This document shows, piece by piece, positions 1 through 11,088 of a DNA stretch of 64,000 nt; positions within the stretch are counted from its first letter, which is position 1; every line of letters begins with the position of its first letter. The DNA comes from Jidongwangia harbinensis (GTDB taxonomy: Bacteria; Actinomycetota; Actinomycetes; Mycobacteriales; Micromonosporaceae), in assembly GCF_020216025.1 (NCBI RefSeq), contig NZ_JAIWNC010000010.1, positions 62,001 to 126,000 of the forward strand, in the 5' to 3' direction. The notes beneath the pieces are model-generated. The model saw nothing but the letters and a program-made list of their open reading frames with translations, did not search any database and was not told where the DNA came from. The translations under genes and the position numbers were made by a program.

Positions 1-333
1 CGGCGTCCCACTGGAGCGCTCCAGTGGAGCGATATCAACGCGGCGGGGCGGCTGCGCTCGTCCGTGGCGGCGTCGGCTTCGAGGCGCGGGGTAGGGGCGC
101 AAGCTGCTGCACGACCTCGACTCGCCCGGCGCCTGCGACGGCCACGTGGTCCGCAGCGCCTCACTCGCCCCCTTTTCGGCTGGGGCGTGTGGAGCAGTGG
201 CGCGCTGCGCACCTGAGAACTACACGGGGCGTCGCGCTCGACCGGCGATGCTGCGGGCAGCGACGTGCGTACCCAGCCTCCCGGTCGGAGTGGTGGGCCG
301 GAGCCGGGTGGCTCCGGCCCACCGGGCGACGGG
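1..333. other. Left-edge non-coding stretch
   Basis: No gene is supported here. Open frames exist on both strands but have the low-complexity Arg/Ala/Gly-rich composition of GC-rich shadows and no start signals. The only structure is the palindrome at 8-27. The stretch lies downstream of the beta-helix gene, which reads toward the left edge. Confidence 0.6.
8..27. repeat. Dispersed palindrome, copy 1
   Basis: Perfect 20-nt palindrome CCACTGGAGCGCTCCAGTGG. The same core with longer arms recurs at 26252, 39108 and 55564. This copy has lost the outer GGTGT/ACACC arms seen in the others: the right flank reads AGCGATATC. It could be a REP-like intergenic element or an operator for a LacI-family repressor. 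The sequence alone does not decide. Confidence 0.75.
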
Positions 334-2241
334 CTACGGTGCGGGGTAGTCCGTCACGTACACCGGGACGCCGATCTTCGTCGTGTCGGCCGCCGCGCCC
401 ACGCTGTTGACCACGTGGTCGATGATGCCGGCGCTGAGGTTGACGGTCATGATGTGGTGCAGCTGCACGCCGGGACGCTTCGGCACCTCGAAGCCGTTCT
501 CGGTGTGGATCGCCGGGTTGTTCTGGTTGAACACGTACACGCCGGCGCCGTACAGCTTGTGGTTGCGGACGTGGTCGCCGACCTTGTAGCCGGCCCAGCC
601 CTCGGTGCCGTCGTCGTTCATCCAGTCCGCCTGCGTCGGCGGGTCGTACGGCAGTTCGTTCTGGTACAGCACGGTGGTGCCGTTGTTGCCGTTCCAGATC
701 GTGTTGTACTCCTGGAAGTGCTCCACGAACAGGCCGGTCGCGGTCACGTGGTCGCCGTTAATGACGGCGCCGTTGCGGCCGGTGTTGGTACGCCAGCGGT
801 CGGTGTCACCGTTGACGCCCTCGGTGAAGCCCTCGACGCCGTGGTCGCCGCGCCACACCCAGGTGTGGTCGATCAGCACGTTGTCGCTGTTCACCTCGAG
901 CGCCACGTCGGTCTTGCCGATGTGCGGCCCGCCGACCCGGAAGTACACGTCGGACAGCGTGGTCGGGTTGACCGGGGAGCTCTGGCCGCCGGCACCGGTG
1001 CGGCTGCCGACCCGCAGCAGGGTCTTCGACTCCGTCAGGCCGGCGTCGACGGTCACGCCGGCCACGATGACGCCGGGCACGTCGCCGACCACCAGCGGGG
1101 TGGCGCCGTCGACCGCGGTGAGCGTGGCGTGCCCGATGCCGAGCACCACGGTGCCGGGGCGGCGGACGTTGATGCTGCGGGCGATGTCGTACACGCCGGG
1201 GGTGAGCAGGAGGTGCTTGCCCCGGTTGAGCTGGGCGTTGATGGTCTGTACCGAGTCGCCCGGCCGGGCGATGTGGAAGTCGCCGATCGGGAGGGTGCGG
1301 CCCGGCGTGACGCCGTCCGCCCAGGAGGTGCCGCTGGTGTTGCGCTTGGCGGCCGGCACCCGGACCTTGTAGTTGCCGCGGTCGTCCACGAACAGGTACG
1401 GCTTCTCCCGGCTCAGCGGGGTGGTCGCCAGCGTGGTGTACGGCGGGTTCGGGAACGCGGCGTCGTCCGGGGCGCCGACGACGCCGGAGAACACCTGGTT
1501 CCACACGCCGTTGGACCAGGTGCCGACCTGGCTGTTGCGGGTCAGCCACTGCTGCTGGGAGCCGTTGGTGACGTCGCCGAACCTGGAGTCGGCGATGAAG
1601 CCGCCGCTGGCGTACTGCGGGCCGGCGGTGCAGTAGTCCATCAGCGTGAAGCCGCCGTCGACCTGGAGCCGGCGCAGCGACACCGCCTGGGACACGGCCC
1701 AGAAGTTCGCGCCCTTGCGGCAGTCGTCCTGGCCGGTGCCGTTCACGTTGATCGACAGGTTGGACAGGGTGCGCCAGAAGTTGACCAGCGCGAGGCAGTT
1801 GCCGGTGCCGTTGTCGGCGAGGCAGCGGTTGTAGACCTCGACCTTGCCGTTGATCACGACGTCGGTGGGCGACGCGCCCAGGCCGGAGACCTCGGTGTAG
1901 TAGCCCACCTTGATCTGCAGCGGGTTGGTGGCGGTGCCGTAGCTGCCCGGCTTGAAGAGGAAGGCGTACCGGGCCGTACCCATCTCGTTGTCGACCTGTT
2001 TGGCGTGTGCGGCGTCCAGCGTCGCCTGGATCTCGTCGACCGGCATGGCGGGGTCGAAGACCGTGACGTTGACCCCGAGGTCCGGCACGGCCGGAGCCGG
2101 GCGCGCCGGGGCGGCGGTGGCCGTGCCGGTCACCGCTCCGGCGGTCGCCAGCGCCAGGCCGAAGGCGATCAGGCGGCCGAGAGACCGGTGGCGCTCCGGT
2201 GGCCCGGCGCGACGTCCACTGCCGGTGGGGCGTGTCGTCAT
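334..2241 (-). CDS. Secreted right-handed beta-helix protein
   Basis: About 635 aa. ATG at 2241 is chosen because AAAGGA lies 9 nt upstream; an in-frame ATG at 2286 lacks such a site. A basic N-terminus and hydrophobic stretch (LIAFGLALATAGAVTGTATAAPA) form a signal peptide, so the product is exported. The rest alternates short beta-strand motifs typical of parallel beta-helix polysaccharide-active proteins (GH55/pectate-lyase-like superfamily): VINGKVEVYNRC, VLGIGHATLTAV, VLIDHTWVWRGDHGVEGF. Close relatives are often labelled adenylyl cyclase or coagulation factor 5/8-type proteins in databases; no cyclase domain is visible. A carbohydrate-degrading or -binding role outside the cell is inferred from fold and secretion. 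The substrate is unknown. Confidence 0.8.
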   Translation of the reverse strand: MTTRPTGSGRRAGPPERHRSLGRLIAFGLALATAGAVTGTATAAPARPAPAVPDLGVNVTVFDPAMPVDEIQATLDAAHAKQVDNEMGTARYAFLFKPGSYGTATNPLQIKVGYYTEVSGLGASPTDVVINGKVEVYNRCLADNGTGNCLALVNFWRTLSNLSINVNGTGQDDCRKGANFWAVSQAVSLRRLQVDGGFTLMDYCTAGPQYASGGFIADSRFGDVTNGSQQQWLTRNSQVGTWSNGVWNQVFSGVVGAPDDAAFPNPPYTTLATTPLSREKPYLFVDDRGNYKVRVPAAKRNTSGTSWADGVTPGRTLPIGDFHIARPGDSVQTINAQLNRGKHLLLTPGVYDIARSINVRRPGTVVLGIGHATLTAVDGATPLVVGDVPGVIVAGVTVDAGLTESKTLLRVGSRTGAGGQSSPVNPTTLSDVYFRVGGPHIGKTDVALEVNSDNVLIDHTWVWRGDHGVEGFTEGVNGDTDRWRTNTGRNGAVINGDHVTATGLFVEHFQEYNTIWNGNNGTTVLYQNELPYDPPTQADWMNDDGTEGWAGYKVGDHVRNHKLYGAGVYVFNQNNPAIHTENGFEVPKRPGVQLHHIMTVNLSAGIIDHVVNSVGAAADTTKIGVPVYVTDYPAP

Positions 2242-2426
2242 GCGGAGAAGTCCTTTCGGTAACAGGGTTGCAATAAACCGAGTCACAGAAAGCTATAGGC
2301 GAAGTCGCATGTCAAGTGCGGTGTGGAGGCCGGGAGCCGCATTCACGCAGGGATCCGGACAAGTCGCCGGAGTTCCGGAACCGGGTGTCCGAACGGACCA
2401 TGGCGGCTGCCCCGGAACCGGTACCG

Positions 2427-3392
2427 TCAGAGGGGCACCGCGGGGCCGGGCGGCACCGGGGCGACCGGCTCTCCGGTCTGCCGCCGCCGTGGCCACATCC
2501 GGCGGAGCAGGCGCCAGCCGGTGGTGGTCACCTCCCCGGCGTCGGTCACGAACCGGTCCGTGACCACCAGCCACTCGCCGAGCAGCGACGCGGCCCGGTC
2601 CATGGTGAGCCGGGCGGCCTCGAACTCGTCGGGGTCCGCGCGCAGTTTCCACAGCCGGCGGGCCTGTTCCCAGGCGCGGGCCCGGGTGACGGTGACCAGG
2701 ACGCGCTGGCTCCAGTCGTCGAGCGGCCCGACGAAGCCGTCGATCGCCAGCTGCCACTCGGTGGAGAATCCCTTGCGCAGCGGCGGGATCTCCTCGTAGA
2801 AGATGTCGTTCACCACCAGGTAGTCGGGGTGCACCTCGTCGTCGTCCTCGTCCGGCGCGCCCATCCCGTCCCAGGTGTCGATCAGCGCCAGCGACAGGTC
2901 GTGGTTGATGTGCGCGTTGACCCCGAGCATCGCCGCCACCAGCGGGCTCACCTGTTCGTCGCGGGCCCGCTTGAACAGCACCTCCCAGACGTCCGGGGTG
3001 GTGTCGTCGTCGCAGTTCCACAGGTGCAGGGCGATGAAGTAGCGCTTGGCGAACTCGACGTCGAGCAGTTCCAGGAACTCCGGCGAGGTGGCGTGGGTGA
3101 CCAGCGCCTCGTCGACCCGGCGGGTGATCCGCAGGTAGAGGTTGTTGAAGGCGGCCGCACGGTTGTTGGCGCGGCTGGGCGGCAGGTCGTCCAGGATCGA
3201 CTGGAGGTTCTGCAGTTTCGCGATCACGCCGGCGATGGTCGTCGGGTGTTCCTGCAGGCAGTCGGCCATGGCCACGCCGGCCGGCTCCCAGCCACGCCCC
3301 GGCGGGATGGCCAGGGAGGACAGCTCCTGCCGCTTCAGCCGAAGCTTCTGGGCACTGTCGGACGCGCGTACGCGGTCGAAGGGTTCCGCCAT
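2427..3392 (-). CDS. DUF5995 family protein
   Basis: About 321 aa, starting at MAEPFDRVR (3392); an upstream in-frame ATG at 3428 is possible. No signal peptide or membrane segment, so probably cytosolic. Sequence features such as LYLRITRRVDEAL, FIALHLWN and the aspartate-rich stretch GAPDEDDDEVHPDYLVVNDIFYEE match the actinobacterial DUF5995 family, a helical protein of unknown function. The conserved acidic and histidine residues (HINHDLSLAL) suggest metal binding, which is inference. It is divergent from the GH97 gene across about 145 bp and sits upstream of, and in the same direction as, the beta-helix gene, with 185 bp between, so it is probably a separate transcript. Confidence 0.75.
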   Translation of the reverse strand: MAEPFDRVRASDSAQKLRLKRQELSSLAIPPGRGWEPAGVAMADCLQEHPTTIAGVIAKLQNLQSILDDLPPSRANNRAAAFNNLYLRITRRVDEALVTHATSPEFLELLDVEFAKRYFIALHLWNCDDDTTPDVWEVLFKRARDEQVSPLVAAMLGVNAHINHDLSLALIDTWDGMGAPDEDDDEVHPDYLVVNDIFYEEIPPLRKGFSTEWQLAIDGFVGPLDDWSQRVLVTVTRARAWEQARRLWKLRADPDEFEAARLTMDRAASLLGEWLVVTDRFVTDAGEVTTTGWRLLRRMWPRRRQTGEPVAPVPPGPAVPL

Positions 3393-3467
3393 GGTGTCAG
3401 CCTGCTGCTGATGACCATGTGGCGCCACTGTTTTGTCGCGGACCCGTCGCAGGCCAGGGCCCGGGGA

Positions 3468-3496
3468 TTGCGGCTGACAACGATGTCACATAACGT
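3468..3496 (+). promoter_or_regulatory. Candidate promoter of GH97 gene
   Basis: TTGCGG at 3468-3473, a 17-nt spacer and TAACGT at 3491-3496 resemble a housekeeping-sigma promoter. The predicted start would be near 3503, leaving a leader of about 35 nt with GGGAGG just before the GH97 ATG. The surrounding sequence contains an imperfect inverted repeat (ACAACGATGT near 3478, ACATGTCGTTG near 3514) that could be an operator. Confidence 0.45.
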
Positions 3497-3537
3497 CCTG
3501 GACATCTCATCGACACATGTCGTTGCCGGGAGGGTCC

Positions 3538-6153
3538 ATGCTCGTACGGCTGTCCGTTGCTGTCCTCGTCGCCGCCGGGCTGATACCCGCCGCGCCCGCC
3601 TCCGCCGCGCCGCCACCCGGGTCCTGGACCGTGGCCGCTCCGGCCGGGGCGCCGGTCACCGCGCGGCTGACCCTGACCGACGGGCGGCTCGGCTTCGGCG
3701 TCGACCGCAACGGCGCCGCGGTGCTCGCCCCCGCCCCGATCGGCCTCACCACCACGGCGGCCGACCTGAGCAGCGGGCTCACCTTCATCTCCCGGCACAA
3801 CCGCACCGTCCGTGAGCGCTACACCATGACCACCGGCAAGCAGCTCCGGCGGGACACCACGCTGACCGAGTCGACGTTCTCGTTCGCCGGCGCCGGCGGG
3901 TCCCGTCTGGACGTCGTGGTCCGGGTCTCCGGCTCCGGCGCCGCCTACCGCTACGTGCTTCCGGCCGGCGGCACCGTGACCGGCGAGACCTCCTCGTACG
4001 TCCTGCCCGCGGACGCGCCCGCGTGGCTGCTGCCGTACTCGCCGAACTACGAGGAACCGCGGATCGAGACCACCGCCGGAGGCGCACCGGCCGGCGACTA
4101 CGGGTTTCCCTCGCTGTTCCGGGTCGGCGGGGAGTACGCACTGGTCACCGAGGCCGATGTGGACGGCCGGTACGCCGGCGCCCGGATGACCCACGCCGGC
4201 GGCGGCGTGTACCGCACCACCTTGCCGGACCCGCAGATCACCGCCACCGGCGCGCTGTCCACGCCGTGGCGCGTGGCGGTGGTCGGCGACCTCGCCACGG
4301 TCACCACGTCCACGCTGGTCGACGACCTGGCACCGCCGTCCGGACTCGCCGACACCTCGTGGATCCGGCCCGGTCTGGTCGCCTGGTCCTGGCTCTCCGA
4401 GCACAGCAGCCCGGCGGACCCGGTGCGGCAGCGGCAGTACATCGACTTCGCCGCCCGCAACGGCTGGCCGTTCGTGCTGATCGACGAGGGCTGGAACGCC
4501 CAGTGGGTGCCCGAGGTGGTCCGCTACGCCCGGGCCCGCGGTGTCGACGTGGTGCTCTGGTTCCACTGGACCGCGCTGGACACCGAGCAGGAACGCGCGA
4601 CGGTCCTACCGCGCATCCGGTCCTGGGGGGTGGCCGGCGTCAAGGTCGACTTCATGGACTCCGACGTGCAGGCCCGGTTCCAGTGGTACGACGCCATCCT
4701 CCCGGCCACCGCCGAGCAGCGCCTGATGGTGAACTTCCACGGCGCCACCGTCCCGCGTGGCATCCAGCGCACCTGGCCGCACGTGATGACGCTGGAGGGC
4801 ATCCGCGGCGCCGAGCAGATGCGCACCGGGGCCGCGACCAACACGATGTTCCCGTTCACCCGCAACGTGGTCGGCGGCATGGACTACACGCCGGTCACCT
4901 GGGTGGTGCCGGACCGCGACACCACCGACGCGCACGAGGTCGCGCTGGCCGTGGTCTACGAGTCCGGCTGGACCCACCCGGCCGACAGGCCGGAGACGTA
5001 CGAGGCGCATCCCGAGGCGCTGCGCACGCTGAACCAGCTGCCCACCGCCTGGGACGAGACCCGGCTGCTGGCCGGCGAGCCGGGGCGGGAGGCGGTGTTC
5101 GCGCGCCGCAGCACCGACCACTGGTGGATCGGCGGCCTCTCGGCGACCGGGGCGCGTACGTTCGGCACCGCGCTGGACTTCCTCGGCAGCGGGCGGTTTC
5201 TCGCCGAGACGCTGCGCGACGGCGACCACGGGCTGGTGCGGGAGACCCGGATCGTCCGGCGTACCGACACGCTGACCGTGCCGCAGGCGGCCAACGGCGG
5301 TTTCGTCACCGTGCTGTGCCCGTACACCGGCGCGGCGACCTGCGACCGGCCGGTCCGGCGGGTGCCGGCCACCACGCTCACCGTGGATCCGGCCACCGCC
5401 ACCGCCCGGCCCGGTGAGCCGGTCGCCGTCGCGGCGTCGTTCACGCTGCCCGCCGGTGGCCCGCTCACCGACGTGACGATGGCCCCGGTCGCGCCGCCCG
5501 GCTGGACCGTCGAGGGCGAGCCGGTCCGGCGGTCCGTGCTGCGTCCCGGTCAGACGCTCGGCGGCACCTGGCGGTTCACCGCACCGGCGGACGGCGCCGT
5601 CGGCCACACCGACCTGCCGGTCGCGGTCACGTTCGGGTTCCGTGGCGACCCGCAACGCCGGCCGGTGCACGTGGAGAAGGCCACCCGGGTCCTGGTGCCA
5701 CCGCCGGCCCCGGAGGGCAACGCCGCCGTCAGCGACCTGCCGTTCCTGGCCAAGAGCAACGGGTACGGCCCGGTCGAGCGGGACCGGTCGAACGGCGAGC
5801 AGAGCGGCGGCGACGGCAACCCGCTCACCGTGAACGGCACCGTGTACCCGAAGGGCCTCGGCACCCACGCCCCGGCCGAGGTCACCGTCTGGCTCGACGC
5901 GGCGTGCACCCGGTTCATCGCCGAGGTGGGGGTGGACGACGAGGTCACCGGGCCGGGCTCGGTGGCGTTCGAGGTGCTCGGCGACGGCCGGGCGCTGGCG
6001 TCCACCGGGGTGGTCCGCCGCGGTGAGCCGGCGCGACCGGTCGCCGCGGACGTGACCGGTGTGCGGATGCTCACGCTGCGGGTGACCGACGGCGGCGACG
6101 GCAAGAACTGGGACCACGCCGACTGGGGTAACCCGTCGCTGTCCTGCCGGTGA
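3538..6153 (+). CDS. Secreted GH97 glycosidase, NEW3 + NPCBM
   Basis: About 871 aa. ATG at 3538 is preferred over 3517 because GGGAGG precedes it. The signal peptide ends around ASA (residue 23). Residues 25-600 are a GH97 catalytic region with the family's N-terminal beta-sandwich and a barrel containing GLVAWSWLS, FVLIDEGWNAQW and GVKVDFMDSD. Asp371 in KVDF sits where retaining GH97 members carry the nucleophile; inverting SusB-type enzymes lack this Asp. Glu420 in LEGIRGAE is a candidate acid/base. This favours a retaining alpha-galactosidase-like activity. Residues ~615-715 look like a NEW3 domain (alpha-galactosidase-associated) and ~727-871 an NPCBM carbohydrate-binding module (YPKGLGTHAPAEVTV, FIAEVGVDDEV). 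It acts extracellularly on alpha-galactosides or related glycans. The promoter candidate is at 3468. Confidence 0.88.
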   Translation: MLVRLSVAVLVAAGLIPAAPASAAPPPGSWTVAAPAGAPVTARLTLTDGRLGFGVDRNGAAVLAPAPIGLTTTAADLSSGLTFISRHNRTVRERYTMTTGKQLRRDTTLTESTFSFAGAGGSRLDVVVRVSGSGAAYRYVLPAGGTVTGETSSYVLPADAPAWLLPYSPNYEEPRIETTAGGAPAGDYGFPSLFRVGGEYALVTEADVDGRYAGARMTHAGGGVYRTTLPDPQITATGALSTPWRVAVVGDLATVTTSTLVDDLAPPSGLADTSWIRPGLVAWSWLSEHSSPADPVRQRQYIDFAARNGWPFVLIDEGWNAQWVPEVVRYARARGVDVVLWFHWTALDTEQERATVLPRIRSWGVAGVKVDFMDSDVQARFQWYDAILPATAEQRLMVNFHGATVPRGIQRTWPHVMTLEGIRGAEQMRTGAATNTMFPFTRNVVGGMDYTPVTWVVPDRDTTDAHEVALAVVYESGWTHPADRPETYEAHPEALRTLNQLPTAWDETRLLAGEPGREAVFARRSTDHWWIGGLSATGARTFGTALDFLGSGRFLAETLRDGDHGLVRETRIVRRTDTLTVPQAANGGFVTVLCPYTGAATCDRPVRRVPATTLTVDPATATARPGEPVAVAASFTLPAGGPLTDVTMAPVAPPGWTVEGEPVRRSVLRPGQTLGGTWRFTAPADGAVGHTDLPVAVTFGFRGDPQRRPVHVEKATRVLVPPPAPEGNAAVSDLPFLAKSNGYGPVERDRSNGEQSGGDGNPLTVNGTVYPKGLGTHAPAEVTVWLDAACTRFIAEVGVDDEVTGPGSVAFEVLGDGRALASTGVVRRGEPARPVAADVTGVRMLTLRVTDGGDGKNWDHADWGNPSLSCR

Positions 6154-6357
6154 GGGGGTTCCGGCCGGGACCGACTCTGACGGGCGACACCCGCGGAACG
6201 TTGCCCGGCCGGGCCAACCTGCGTACAAGAGGCAGTTTTTGCCGGTGCGCTTGCGCATCGCGATGATTTCTCCGCTTCCGGGGTAGCGCGGCCGTGTCAG
6301 CCTCGGAACATCGACCGATCGAACGCATCGATCGGGATGAGCGGAGGGAGACGGCCG

Positions 6358-7371
6358 GTGCGACGCGGAGTCACCGTGCTGGTGGCGTTGCTGCTACTCG
6401 TCGCCGGCCTGGACCTGGTCCGGCCCGCGCCGGCGCAGGCGATCGCGAACGGCCAGAACGTCGCGGAAGGCCGGTACCGGTTCGCGGTCAAGCTCACGAT
6501 GATCGACATTCCGACCCTCGAGGGCGGGACCCGGACCAGCTACTGCACGGGCAGCCTGCTCACGCCGCAATGGGTGATCACCGCCGGGCACTGCTTCCGC
6601 AACGCCCGGAGCCAGCGGGTGTCCCGGCCGGTGGCCCGCAAGACCACGGCCACGGTGGGACGCACCATCCTCAGCGGCAAGGCCGGCCACGTGTCGACCG
6701 TGGTGGCGGTGAAACAGTCGTCGACCCACGACGTCGCCCTCGCCAAGATCAGCCCGCCGATCACCGACATCGAACCGATCCGGCTACGGTCCACCGCGCC
6801 CAAGGTGGGTTCGGTGGTGCGGCTGGCCGGGTACGGCTTCACCCGCGGCAAGTCGAACCTGGCGAAGCGTCTGCAGACCGGCCAGTTCAAGGTGGTGACG
6901 AAGAACAAGCTCGTCCTCGGCATGACCGGACGGGCACCGAAGCGCAGCACCAGCCCGTGCTCGCACGACTCCGGCGGGCCATACTTCACCGAGCGCAGCG
7001 ACGGCACCGCCGAGTTGGTGGGCGTGGTCAGCCGCGGGCCGACGTGCCCGCACCGCGACGTCGACGAAAGTGCCCGGATCGACACCATCCGAGCCTGGAT
7101 CACACGCGTGGTCGGCCGGGCCGCACTGCAGCGGCCGGCGAAGTCCGCGACACCGTCCCGGCCGGCCGGGACGAGCCCGTCGCCGAAGCCGTCGTCGCTG
7201 ACCAGCCGGCCCGCCTCGTCCCACGGCCCGCCCCTGGGGCTCGGCGTCTGGGTGGCGGTGGCCGGGCTGATCGTGCTGGGCGTCGGCACGGTGCTGCTGG
7301 GCAGCGCGGCCGGACGCCGACGGCGCCGCGAGTACCGCAGCCGCGGAGTCCGCAACCACCGCCGCGCCTGA
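6358..7371 (+). CDS. Trypsin-like S1 protease, membrane anchored
   Basis: About 337 aa from GTG at 6358, which has GGAGGGAG 7 nt upstream; the in-frame ATG at 6337 overlaps that site and has none of its own. A signal sequence ends near PAQA. The catalytic triad is visible: His78 (ITAGHC), Asp125 (THDVALAKI), Ser205 (CSHDSGGPYF). The residue before the Asp-Ser-Gly-Gly-Pro motif is His rather than the usual Gly. After the protease domain comes a Pro/Ser-rich linker, one transmembrane segment (GVWVAVAGLIVLGVGTVLLG) and a short Arg-rich tail, so the mature enzyme is probably tethered to the outer face of the membrane. Mature N-terminus AIANG resembles the IVGG-type start, implying activation by signal peptidase alone. 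Confidence 0.9.
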   Translation: MRRGVTVLVALLLLVAGLDLVRPAPAQAIANGQNVAEGRYRFAVKLTMIDIPTLEGGTRTSYCTGSLLTPQWVITAGHCFRNARSQRVSRPVARKTTATVGRTILSGKAGHVSTVVAVKQSSTHDVALAKISPPITDIEPIRLRSTAPKVGSVVRLAGYGFTRGKSNLAKRLQTGQFKVVTKNKLVLGMTGRAPKRSTSPCSHDSGGPYFTERSDGTAELVGVVSRGPTCPHRDVDESARIDTIRAWITRVVGRAALQRPAKSATPSRPAGTSPSPKPSSLTSRPASSHGPPLGLGVWVAVAGLIVLGVGTVLLGSAAGRRRRREYRSRGVRNHRRA

Positions 7372-7610
7372 CCGCCCGGGAGCGACGCGGCCGGCACGCT
7401 TCCGGCCTGCGTGCTACGCCGGTTCGTGGTTGCCCGAACAGCGCGGCCGTGGGTCGTCGGGAGGTTGCGGGCCAGCGGGCCCGCGGGCCGCGTGTGGCGC
7501 GGCGGGTGCTGAGCGCGTGTGGTTTGCGGGTGCGGAGCGCGCCTCGGTTTCACACGTCGCGCTTGGGAGCCGCCTGAGCCGCCTGAGCCGCGCCAGGATC
7601 CAACGACGCT

Positions 7611-9212
<1,602 letters not shown>

Positions 9213-9237
9213 CGGCCGCCCGTCCGCCGGTCACCGG

Positions 9238-11088
9238 CTAGTGCGCCGCGTTCTGCGCCACCTTCTCGGCGAACGCGCGGTGCAGCAGGGTACGGATGGC
9301 CAGCGGCGTGTCGCTGCGCAGCACCGCGGCCACCACCGGGTGCCGGAACGTCAGGCGCGGGCCCTGCTCGTACAGGAATCCCGCGGTCAGCGCCTCCTCG
9401 ACGGCCCGGACGAGGTCCGGAGCGGTGCGCCCGGTCATCGCGGAGATCTCCGCGACGGTGCCGGCGCCGCCCGCGAACGCCACCGCGCGCAGCACCTCCC
9501 GGGTGTCCTCGGCGACCAGTTCCAGGTGATCGCCCACCGCGGCGACCAGCTCCGGGCGCGGGTCGACGTCCGGGTCCGGCCCGGGAGATCCGGCCGCGAC
9601 GGCGAGGTGCCGCAGGTAGTACGGGTTGCCGGCGCCGGCGGACACCAGCCCGGCGATCCGCCGGTCCTCGGCGATCCCGGGCGCGAGCACCCGGACCAGG
9701 CGTTCGGACTCGGCCGGGCGCAGCGGTGCCAGGTCGAGCATGTGTGCGTTGTCCGGTTCGATCGCCCGGCGCAGCAGGGCCACCGACCGGTTGCGCGGGA
9801 TCGGCCGGCACGCGGCCACCAGCAGCAGCGGCAGCGTGCGGGTGAGCCGGTGCAGCATCCGCCAGCCCAGCAGCGAAGCCTCGTCGGTCCACTGCAGGTC
9901 GTCGATGACCAGGACCAGCGGCCGGTCGGCGCAGAACGCGCGCACCTGGGTGGTGGCCCGTTCCAGCGCGGCGGCGGTGGCGTAACCGGCGGCCGTGTCG
10001 CTGAGCGCGGCGCCCGCGTCGTCCGGCGGCGCCGGCGTGACGTCGAGGCCGAGCACCCCGAACAGCACGCTCAGCGGCATCGGCTGGGTCAGCTCGTCGC
10101 CCACCGCCCAGCCGATCCGGCAGCCCAGCGCGGCGGCCTCGCGGAGGCCCTCGGTCAGCAGCGCGGTCTTGCCGATGCCGGGTCCGCCCTCGACCCAGAG
10201 GCTCGCTCCCCGCCCGGCGGCGACGTCCCGCACGGCGCCGCGGATCCGGTCCAGTTCGGCGGCCCGGCCCACGAACGGCACGCCCGGCGCGGCCGGCGCC
10301 GGTCCCGGTTCGGCGGCCTCCGGTCCGGTCAGGATCGCGTCGTGCACGGACCGCAGCACCGCACCCGGTTCGGTGCCCGTCTGCTCGATCAGGCGGGCGC
10401 GCAGCCGCCGGTGCACGTCCAGCGCCTCGGTGCGCCGTCCGCCGCGGTGCAGGGCCGTCATCAGCAGCGCGTGCAGGGTCTCCCGGAGCGGGTGCTGCTC
10501 GGCCAGCGACCGCAGCTCCTCGATCGCGTTCTCCGGATGGCCCAGTTCCACGGTGAGCGCGGCCCGGCGTTCCATCGTGGCCAGCCGCAGCTCGCTCAGC
10601 CGCAGCCGCTGCGTCTCGGCGAACGGGCCGGGCACCCCGGCCAGCGGCTCGCCCTGCCAGAGGTCGAGCGCCGCGTCGGCGGCGCGGAGCTCGGCGGCCC
10701 GGTCGCCGACCGCCGCGTGGCGCTGGATCTCCTCGCGCAGCGCGTCGAAGCGCAGCGCGTCCACGTCGTCGGCCGCGACGTGCAGCCGGTAGCTGCCCGG
10801 CAGGGAGCTGAGCAGTCGGGTACCGGACTTCCGGCCGCGGGCCGGTTCCAGGATCTGCCGCAACGCCGACACGTACGTATACACATTTCCCATGGCACTG
10901 GCCGGCGGATTGTCCCCCCACACCGCGTCGACCAGTTCCTCGCGGGTCACGGCTTCCCCGGCGCGCAGTGCGAGCACGGTGAACACCGCCTGCCGTCGTG
11001 CGCTGCCCAGCGACAACTCCATGCCGTCTCGCCAGACCTGCACCGGCCCCAGCAGGCGTACCCGCAACCCCTCCTCGTCTGCCGCCAT
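9238..11088 (-). CDS. AfsR/SARP-type regulator with AAA ATPase
   Basis: About 616 aa from ATG at 11088 (GAAGGAAG upstream). Residues ~8-90 form an OmpR-like winged helix (RVRLLGPVQVWRDG, SARRQAVFTVLAL, LVDAVWGDNPP), ~95-245 a BTAD domain, and the rest an AAA/STAND ATPase with Walker A GGPGIGKTA (~301-308) and Walker B LVLVIDDLQW (~390). The protein stops after the ATPase lid and winged-helix region (TFRHPVVAAVL); the long TPR sensor domain of AfsR and the LuxR end of LAL regulators are absent. It is expected to be a cytosolic transcriptional activator, with ATP-dependent control. It is followed by the histidine kinase gene on the same strand. Targets are not evident here; the divergent neighbour is the LuxR-type regulator. 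Confidence 0.88.
   Translation of the reverse strand: MAADEEGLRVRLLGPVQVWRDGMELSLGSARRQAVFTVLALRAGEAVTREELVDAVWGDNPPASAMGNVYTYVSALRQILEPARGRKSGTRLLSSLPGSYRLHVAADDVDALRFDALREEIQRHAAVGDRAAELRAADAALDLWQGEPLAGVPGPFAETQRLRLSELRLATMERRAALTVELGHPENAIEELRSLAEQHPLRETLHALLMTALHRGGRRTEALDVHRRLRARLIEQTGTEPGAVLRSVHDAILTGPEAAEPGPAPAAPGVPFVGRAAELDRIRGAVRDVAAGRGASLWVEGGPGIGKTALLTEGLREAAALGCRIGWAVGDELTQPMPLSVLFGVLGLDVTPAPPDDAGAALSDTAAGYATAAALERATTQVRAFCADRPLVLVIDDLQWTDEASLLGWRMLHRLTRTLPLLLVAACRPIPRNRSVALLRRAIEPDNAHMLDLAPLRPAESERLVRVLAPGIAEDRRIAGLVSAGAGNPYYLRHLAVAAGSPGPDPDVDPRPELVAAVGDHLELVAEDTREVLRAVAFAGGAGTVAEISAMTGRTAPDLVRAVEEALTAGFLYEQGPRLTFRHPVVAAVLRSDTPLAIRTLLHRAFAEKVAQNAAH

Noticed and set aside
334-2241. 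Adenylyl cyclase annotation for the beta-helix protein
   Set aside because: That label is attached to similar proteins in databases, but no cyclase domain or motif is visible and the protein is secreted.
265-2262. 665-codon open frame on the plus strand
   Set aside because: Antisense to the beta-helix gene, whose signal peptide, ribosome site and fold pattern are convincing.
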